This document shows positions 58,681 to 64,000 of a DNA stretch of 64,000 bases, piece after piece. Every line of letters begins with the position of its first letter. Positions within the stretch are counted from its first letter, which is position 1. The position numbers and the translations under genes were made by a program. This DNA comes from Enterobacter sp. ENT03 (GTDB taxonomy: Bacteria; Pseudomonadota; Gammaproteobacteria; Enterobacterales; Enterobacteriaceae). The stretch lies in NCBI RefSeq assembly GCF_019218745.1, contig NZ_JAHUXA010000004.1, positions 1-64,000 of the forward strand, read 5' to 3'. The notes beneath the pieces are model-generated. The model did not search any database, was not told where the DNA came from, and saw nothing but the letters and a program-made list of their open reading frames with translations.

Positions 58681-58731
58681 CCGTCTATAATTTCTGTTAC
58701 ATCACGCTAACAACGAAGGAACACAGCTCTG

Positions 58732-59766
58732 ATGACAGCGGAAAATAGCGAGAAACGACCGACTCAGGACCTGGACTACGAGCCGGTAAAAAAAATGGAT
58801 ACGACAGATAAACCGCAACCGGAGTCTGAAAAAAAAGAGGAGAGCGGCGGGGCCATCGAAACGGTGAAGGAAACCGCGGAGAAAATCCAGCGCCGCCCGA
58901 TGGTGGCGCACCTGATCCGCGCCACCGAACGCTTTAACGACCGCATGGGCAATCAGTTTGGTGCGGCCATCACTTACTTCTCGTTCTTGTCGATGATCCC
59001 CATCCTGATGGTGTCTTTCGCGGCAGCGGGCTTTGTGCTGGTGTCGCACCCGACGCTACTGGAAGATATTTTTAACAAGATCCTCACCAACGTCAGCGAT
59101 CCGACGCTGGCCTCCACGCTGAAAAATACCATCAACATTGCGGTGCAACAGCGCACCACGGTAGGCCTGGTGGGGCTGGGGGTGGCGCTTTACTCTGGTA
59201 TTAACTGGATGGGTAATCTGCGCGAGGCGATCCGCGCCCAGTCGCGCGATGTCTGGGAGCGTAACGCGACGGATGATGAAAAGTTCTGGGTGAAATACCT
59301 GCGCGATTTTATCTCGCTGATTGGTCTGCTGGTGGCGCTGATCATCACGCTTTCTATCACGTCCATTGCCGGCGCGGCCCAGGAGATGATCATTTCGGCG
59401 CTGTATCTGGATTCGATTGAGTGGCTGAAACCGGTGTGGCGACTGATTGGCCTGACGATCTCCATCTGCGCCAACTATCTGCTGTTCTTCTGGATCTTCT
59501 GGCGACTGCCGCGCCACCGACCGCGTAAGCGGGCGCTGATGCGCGGGACGCTGATTGCCGCCATTGGCTTTGAAGTGATTAAAATCATCATGACCTACAC
59601 TCTGCCATCAATGGTGCAGTCGCCCTCTGGCGCGGCCTTCGGCTCGGTGCTCGGCATCATGGCGTTCTTCTACTTCTTCGCCCGTCTGACGCTGTTCTGC
59701 GCCGCGTGGATCGCCACCGCAGAATACAAAGACGACCCGCGAATGCCGGGCAAAAAACAGCGCTAA
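58732..59766 (+). CDS. yhjD: YihY/BrkB-family inner-membrane protein YhjD
   Basis: This 344-residue protein has a charged cytoplasmic N-terminus (1-75) and about six membrane segments. It carries RMGNQFGAAITYFSFLSMIP (about 71-90), and a conserved LYSGINWMGNLREAI segment near 158-172. Some E. coli YhjD mutants bypass the need for full lipid A maturation (known for one substitution), which hints at a lipid-related role. The gene ends in RMPGKKQR. A stem-loop follows at 59774-59809. Confidence 0.93.
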   Translation: MTAENSEKRPTQDLDYEPVKKMDTTDKPQPESEKKEESGGAIETVKETAEKIQRRPMVAHLIRATERFNDRMGNQFGAAITYFSFLSMIPILMVSFAAAGFVLVSHPTLLEDIFNKILTNVSDPTLASTLKNTINIAVQQRTTVGLVGLGVALYSGINWMGNLREAIRAQSRDVWERNATDDEKFWVKYLRDFISLIGLLVALIITLSITSIAGAAQEMIISALYLDSIEWLKPVWRLIGLTISICANYLLFFWIFWRLPRHRPRKRALMRGTLIAAIGFEVIKIIMTYTLPSMVQSPSGAAFGSVLGIMAFFYFFARLTLFCAAWIATAEYKDDPRMPGKKQR

Positions 59767-59773
59767 ACCTATC

Positions 59774-59809
59774 ATCGGGCTGAATAAAAACGCAAAATTT
59801 CAGCCCGAT
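59774..59809 (+). terminator. Stem-loop after yhjD
   Basis: ATCGGGCTGAA and TTCAGCCCGAT are perfect 11-base arms. The T-run after them is weak (CATCATTTC), so it may be a mild terminator or mRNA end stabiliser. Confidence 0.55.
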
Positions 59810-59880
59810 TCATCATTTCAGCATTAAAAACCAGTCCGTAACTTTTATTTAACCGAAAACCAGTTTTATATTCCGATATT

Positions 59881-59941
59881 CAAAAAGTGTGAAGCATTTC
59901 ATGGATGCCAAATCTCAGGCATGAAAATTATTCACTTTTTG
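59881..59941 (+). other. Nested inverted repeats in the yhjE leader
   Basis: Outer arms CAAAAAGTG (59881-59889) and CACTTTTTG (59933-59941) enclose a second pairing set, ATTTCATGGATGCC against GGCATGAAAAT. The structure lies 98 bases before the yhjE ATG, in a 273-base interval without a gene. It may be a structured leader or an operator; function unknown. Confidence 0.4.
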
Positions 59942-60039
59942 CGCAATTAATCACCGCCTCGCTGTTTTGTAACAGATTGAAATGTCGCTTTTGCTGTGCG
60001 TAATATGGCCGTCCGTTCGCCATAAAATAAGAAATATCT

Positions 60040-61362
60040 ATGCAAGCTACAGCCACAACCCTCGACAATGAACAGGAAAGCCCGCCGGTAAACTCACGCA
60101 ATAAGGTCGTTGTTGCCTCCCTGATTGGCACCGCCATTGAGTTTTTCGACTTTTATATTTATGCCACCGCGGCGGTCATCGTCTTTCCCCACATTTTCTT
60201 CCCGCAGGGCGATCCGACAGCGGCCACGCTACAGTCGCTGGCAACTTTCGCCATCGCCTTTATCGCCCGCCCGATCGGCTCGGCGGTGTTTGGTCACTTC
60301 GGCGATCGCGTAGGACGTAAAACCACGCTGGTGGCGTCGCTGCTGACGATGGGGATCTCGACGGTGCTGATCGGCCTGCTGCCGGGCTATGAAACCATCG
60401 GTATTTTCGCACCGCTGCTGCTGGCGCTGGCGCGTTTTGGTCAGGGTCTGGGCCTCGGCGGTGAGTGGGGTGGCGCGGCGTTGCTGGCGACAGAAAATGC
60501 GCCGCCGCGTAAACGCGCGCTGTACGGCTCCTTCCCGCAGCTCGGCGCGCCGATTGGCTTCTTCTTTGCCAATGGCACCTTCCTGCTGCTCTCCTGGCTG
60601 CTGACCGACGAACAATTCATGAGCTGGGGCTGGCGCGTACCGTTCATTTTCTCTGCCGTACTGGTGCTCATCGGCCTGTATGTGCGTGTGTCGCTGCATG
60701 AGTCGCCGGTGTTTGCCAAAGTCGCCGCCGCCAAAAAACAGGTGAAGATCCCGCTGGGTACGCTGCTGACGAAACACCTGCGCGTTACCATTCTCGGCAC
60801 CTTTATTATGCTGGCGACCTACACGCTGTTTTACATCATGACGGTCTACTCGATGACCTACAGCACCACGCCTGCACCGGTGGGTCTGGGCATGCCGCGT
60901 AACGAAGTATTGTGGATGCTGATGCTGGCGGTCATTGGTTTTGGCGTGATGGTACCGGTGGCCGGTCTGCTGGCCGATGCGTATGGTCGCCGTAAATCGA
61001 TGATTGTCATTACCTCGATGATCATTATTTTTGCGCTGTTTGCCTTCCCTCCGCTGCTGGGCTCAGGGAGTCAGGCGCTGGTGATGGTGTATCTGCTGCT
61101 GGGTCTGAGCCTGATGGGCCTGACGTTTGGCCCGATGGGCGCGCTGCTGCCGGAGCTGTTCCCGACGGAGGTGCGTTATACCGGAGCGTCGTTCTCCTAT
61201 AACGTGTCGTCGATTCTGGGTGCGTCTGTGGCCCCCTATATCGCCGCCTGGCTGACCGCCAATTATGGCCTGTTCTATGTCGGCATCTATCTGGCCGCGA
61301 TGGCCGGCCTGACGTTAATCGCGCTGATCCTCACGCACGAAACGAAGGATCAGTCGCTGTAA
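60040..61362 (+). CDS. yhjE: MFS metabolite:proton symporter YhjE
   Basis: This is a 440-residue inner-membrane transporter of the MHS family (as in ShiA, KgtP, ProP) with 12 hydrophobic segments. The first helix region has SLIGTAIEFFDFYIYATAAV (about 27-46). The family loops are GHFGDRVGRKTTL (about 85-97) and the repeated DAYGRRKSM. E. coli YhjE is of the same type, with its substrate unsettled (organic acids suggested). The ribosome site is poor (AAGAAATATCT), consistent with translational control through the leader structure (inference). Confidence 0.93.
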   Translation: MQATATTLDNEQESPPVNSRNKVVVASLIGTAIEFFDFYIYATAAVIVFPHIFFPQGDPTAATLQSLATFAIAFIARPIGSAVFGHFGDRVGRKTTLVASLLTMGISTVLIGLLPGYETIGIFAPLLLALARFGQGLGLGGEWGGAALLATENAPPRKRALYGSFPQLGAPIGFFFANGTFLLLSWLLTDEQFMSWGWRVPFIFSAVLVLIGLYVRVSLHESPVFAKVAAAKKQVKIPLGTLLTKHLRVTILGTFIMLATYTLFYIMTVYSMTYSTTPAPVGLGMPRNEVLWMLMLAVIGFGVMVPVAGLLADAYGRRKSMIVITSMIIIFALFAFPPLLGSGSQALVMVYLLLGLSLMGLTFGPMGALLPELFPTEVRYTGASFSYNVSSILGASVAPYIAAWLTANYGLFYVGIYLAAMAGLTLIALILTHETKDQSL

Positions 61363-61368
61363 TAAATT

Positions 61369-61397
61369 TGCCCCTCTCCTGTTCAGGCGAGGGGCAA
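61369..61397 (-). terminator. Terminator hairpin after metE
   Basis: On the minus strand TTGCCCCTCGCCTGAACAGGAGAGGGGCAA is a strong stem with AATTT after it. It lies between convergent yhjE and metE. Confidence 0.6.
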
Positions 61398-61401
61398 ATA
61401 C

Positions 61402-63663
61402 TCACGCCGTGCGCAGGTTCTGCGCGGCTTTCACCATGTTGGCCAGCGCGCTACGAGTCTCCGGCCAGCCGCGGGTTTTCAGGCCGCAGTCCGGGTTCAC
61501 CCATAAACGCTCTGCCGGGACACGCTGCGCCGCTTTTTTCAGCAACGCTTCGATCCATTCCACGCTCGGCACGTTCGGCGAGTGAATGTCATACACGCCC
61601 GGCCCGATTTCGTTCGGATAGTCGAACTCTTCAAACGACTCCAGCAGCTCCATGTCAGAACGCGAGGTTTCGATGGTGATCACGTCGGCGTCCAGCGCGG
61701 CAATAGAATCCATGATGTCGTTAAATTCGCAATAACACATGTGGGTGTGGATCTGGGTGTCGTCGCGCACCACGGCGGCATTGATACGGAAGGCTTCCAC
61801 GCCCCACGCCAGATAGTCATCCCAGTCGCTGCGACGCAGCGGTAAGCCTTCGCGCAGGGCCGGTTCGTCAATCTGAATGATGCCGATGCCTGCCGCTTCC
61901 AGATCTGCCACTTCATCACGCAGCGCCAGTGCGATCTGTTTAGCGATGGTTTCGCGGCTGACGTCTTCACGCGGGAAGGACCAGCAGAGAATGGTCACCG
62001 GGCCGGTCAGCATGCCTTTTACCGGTTTGTCGGTCAGTGACTGGGCGTATTTCGCCCACTCGACGGTGATGGCTTCCGGGCGGCTGACATCACCAATGAC
62101 CACCGGCGGTTTTACGCAGCGGGAGCCGTAACTCTGCACCCAGCCATTCTGCGTGAACACGAAGCCGTCGAGGTGCTCGCCGAAGTATTCCACCATGTCG
62201 TTACGCTCGGCTTCCCCGTGTACCAGCACATCCAGCCCTAAGCGTTCCTGTTCGGCAATCGCCTGTTTAATATGTTCCGCGATGCCGGTGCGATAGTTGC
62301 CCGCGTCTAAACGTCCCTGTTTGAAATCCAGACGCAGGCCGCGGATCTCGGTGGTCTGCGGGAAGGAGCCGATGGTCGTTGTCGGCCACGCCGGCAGGTT
62401 AAAGCGCTCGCGCTGGGCTTTTGCGCGTTCCGCATAAGCGCTCTGGCGCTGGCTGTCCTGCGGGGTGATGGCCGCCAGACGTTGTTCCACGGCGGCATTG
62501 TGAACCCGCGTTGAACTGCGACGCGCCTGGATCGGGGCGCTCCATTCTGTCAGTTTTGCTGTCTCGCCGCTGTTTAGCGCATCGCGCAACAGCGCCAGTT
62601 CTTCGCATTTTTGCAGGGCAAAGGCGAACCAACTTTTAACTTCCGCATCGAGGCGGGTTTCCACTGAGAGATCGATCGGGCTGTGCAGCAGCGAGCAGGA
62701 CGAGGCCACCCACAGATCGCGTTTACCGACGATCTCTTTAATCTGCGCATATTTCTCCGTCAGATCGGCGCGCCAGACGTTACGACCATTGATCACACCG
62801 GCAGAGAGCAGCCAGTCGGACGGCAGACGGCGGTGCAGTTCGTTGACGTCATCCTTACCGTGTACCAGATCCACATGCAGACCCTGGACCGGCAGCGCGG
62901 TGATGGTGTCGAGGTTTGGCGTCACGCCTTCAAAATAGGTGGTCAGCAGCAGTTTGACCTGCCCGGTGAGCGCATCGTAAGCCGGTTTGAACGCGTCCAG
63001 CCACGCCTGCGGCAGCTCCAGCACCAGCGCCGGTTCGTCAATCTGCACCCACTCCACGCCGCGTTTCGCCAGTTCACCCAGCACCTGCTGATAAACCGGC
63101 AGAATGTCCGCAAGCAGACTCAGACGGTCAAACGGCTCGCCTTTCACTTTGCCGAGCCACAGGTAGGTCACCGGGCCTAACAGCACAGGCTTGACGCTGT
63201 GTCCAAGGGCGAGGGCTTCGTCGACCTCTCCCAGCAGCTGCGTCCAGGTGAGTTTGAACTGCTGGCCTTTGGTGAACTCCGGCACCATGTAGTGATAGTT
63301 GGTGTTAAACCACTTGGTCATTTCTGCGGCCGCTGCCGGTTCGCCGGTCGGCGCACGGCCACGACCAATGCGGAACAGGGTGTCGATGTCGACGGATCCA
63401 TCGTTGTTCTGATGACGAGCCGGCACGTTACCGAGCAGCAGGCTGGTGGTCAGAACATGGTCGTACCAGGCGAAATCGCCCACCGGCAGCAGGTCAATGC
63501 CCGCCTGTTTTTGCTGATCCCAGTGGCGGGCGCGCAGTTCGCGTCCCACCGCCAGTAATTCTTCACGGCTGGTGTTACCCGCCCAGTAGCTTTCTTGCGC
63601 TTTTTTCAGTTCGCGGCGCAGGCCAACGCGAGGGAAACCGAGGGTGTGGTTGCGAATTGTCAT
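61402..63663 (-). CDS. metE: Cobalamin-independent methionine synthase
   Basis: MetE transfers the methyl group of 5-methyltetrahydropteroyltri-glutamate to homocysteine. The 753-residue protein equals E. coli MetE. It begins [20 protein letters not shown]. Zinc and homocysteine ligands are visible in HMCYCEFND (about 641-649) and [11 protein letters not shown] (about 723-733), with a Glu in [17 protein letters not shown] MetJ-box-like site and metR lie upstream, divergent, as usual. In E. coli metE is far from yhjE, so the flank here marks a rearrangement or extra copy. Confidence 0.97.
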   Translation of the reverse strand: MTIRNHTLGFPRVGLRRELKKAQESYWAGNTSREELLAVGRELRARHWDQQKQAGIDLLPVGDFAWYDHVLTTSLLLGNVPARHQNNDGSVDIDTLFRIGRGRAPTGEPAAAAEMTKWFNTNYHYMVPEFTKGQQFKLTWTQLLGEVDEALALGHSVKPVLLGPVTYLWLGKVKGEPFDRLSLLADILPVYQQVLGELAKRGVEWVQIDEPALVLELPQAWLDAFKPAYDALTGQVKLLLTTYFEGVTPNLDTITALPVQGLHVDLVHGKDDVNELHRRLPSDWLLSAGVINGRNVWRADLTEKYAQIKEIVGKRDLWVASSCSLLHSPIDLSVETRLDAEVKSWFAFALQKCEELALLRDALNSGETAKLTEWSAPIQARRSSTRVHNAAVEQRLAAITPQDSQRQSAYAERAKAQRERFNLPAWPTTTIGSFPQTTEIRGLRLDFKQGRLDAGNYRTGIAEHIKQAIAEQERLGLDVLVHGEAERNDMVEYFGEHLDGFVFTQNGWVQSYGSRCVKPPVVIGDVSRPEAITVEWAKYAQSLTDKPVKGMLTGPVTILCWSFPREDVSRETIAKQIALALRDEVADLEAAGIGIIQIDEPALREGLPLRRSDWDDYLAWGVEAFRINAAVVRDDTQIHTHMCYCEFNDIMDSIAALDADVITIETSRSDMELLESFEEFDYPNEIGPGVYDIHSPNVPSVEWIEALLKKAAQRVPAERLWVNPDCGLKTRGWPETRSALANMVKAAQNLRTA

Positions 63664-63694
63664 TTTGTACCCCTTATGGAATTTTCAGGATTTT

Positions 63695-63718
63695 AGCCGT
63701 CCAGATGTTTACACTTCC
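63695..63718. promoter_or_regulatory. Candidate MetJ operator in the metE-metR intergenic region
   Basis: Three consecutive eight-base units, AGCCGTCC, AGATGTTT and ACACTTCC, each resemble the MetJ half-box AGACGTCT. MetJ binds tandem boxes and represses metE and metR when S-adenosylmethionine is plentiful (known in E. coli). Confidence 0.5.
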
Positions 63719-63781
63719 ATAATGTGTAGGTACTGTATATTCCTCAAGCGCAAATTGTTCATGCCGGAGTGAAGGACTTTC

Positions 63782-64000
63782 ATGATCGAGATTAAACATC
63801 TGAAAACGCTACAGGCGTTACGGAACAGCGGATCCCTTGCGGCGGCGGCGGCGACGCTGCATCAGACGCAATCCGCCCTCTCCCACCAGTTCAGCGATCT
63901 GGAGCAGCGCCTTGGCTTTCGGTTATTTGTGCGTAAAAGTCAGCCGCTACGCTTTACGCCGCAGGGCGAGATCCTGTTGCAGCTGGCGAATCAGGTACTG
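63782..64000 (+). CDS. metR: LysR-family activator MetR, 5' part only
   Basis: MetR activates metE and related methionine genes with homocysteine as co-effector. The first 73 codons are in the window. [20 protein letters not shown], then [20 protein letters not shown] and [20 protein letters not shown], match the E. coli MetR helix-turn-helix region almost residue for residue. GAAGGA lies before the ATG. It is divergent from metE. The gene is cut by the window edge. Confidence 0.95.
   Translation, partial: MIEIKHLKTLQALRNSGSLAAAAATLHQTQSALSHQFSDLEQRLGFRLFVRKSQPLRFTPQGEILLQLANQVL

Noticed and set aside
1-64000. CRISPR arrays, tRNA or rRNA genes
   Set aside because: No regularly spaced identical repeats, no tRNA cloverleaf-like segment with T-loop consensus in gaps, and no rRNA sequence were recognised.

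Overview
The window is a chromosomal segment of a gamma-proteobacterium of the family Enterobacteriaceae, close to Enterobacter or Lelliottia-type genomes in gene content. This rests on very high protein similarity to Escherichia coli K-12 homologues recalled from memory and on an E. coli-like gene order running from ggt through ugp, liv, rpoH, ftsXEY, zntA, yhhQ, acpT, yhiN, pitA, uspBA, prlC, gor and treF to yhjE. Genus-level assignment is inference. No tRNA, rRNA, CRISPR array or complete insertion sequence was seen.

Layout. (1) 1-9.7 kb: a possible insertion-sequence end abutting a palindromic repeat, then ggt, yhhA, and the glycerol-3-phosphate uptake operon ugpBAECQ behind a Pho box. 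Two extra secreted-protein genes follow, one a DUF1996 protein, that E. coli lacks here. (2) 9.7-18 kb: the branched-chain amino-acid transporter livKHMGF with livJ and panM, followed by a PuuE/GabT-type aminotransferase placed next to rpoH. (3) 18-26.5 kb: rpoH, the ftsYEX cell-division and secretion operon, rsmD, yhhL, yhhN and zntA with an excellent ZntR operator. yhhM is missing. (4) 26.5-35.3 kb: an inserted TRAP transporter operon, then tusA, yhhQ with a preQ1 riboswitch, dcrB, yhhS, yhhT, acpT and an extra SDR. (5) 35.3-46.9 kb: a chemoreceptor behind a FliA-type promoter, yhiN, pitA, uspB, uspA, rsmJ, prlC, rlmJ and gor. dtpB is missing. (6) 46.9-52.2 kb: an accessory block between gor and treF with a Slam-type outer-membrane lipoprotein translocator and its likely TbpB-like surface lipoprotein, an MscS channel, the C-terminal remnant of an MFS exporter, an alpha/beta hydrolase and a CopD-like protein. 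(7) 52.2-64 kb: treF, a HEPN-like/ankyrin-like membrane protein, a GNAT enzyme, a periplasmic BOF protein, a divergent SDR/yhjC pair, yhjD, yhjE, then metE and the start of metR, which in E. coli lie elsewhere.

How the genes work together. The core is housekeeping: nutrient import (Ugp, Liv, PitA), heat-shock sigma factor, signal-recognition receptor and division ABC complex, ribosomal RNA methylation (RsmD, RsmJ, RlmJ), zinc export, redox and stress functions. Species-specific material sits at boundaries between conserved operons. The most distinctive unit is the two-gene surface-lipoprotein locus at 46.9-49.1 kb, whose genes are separated by a terminator-like hairpin.
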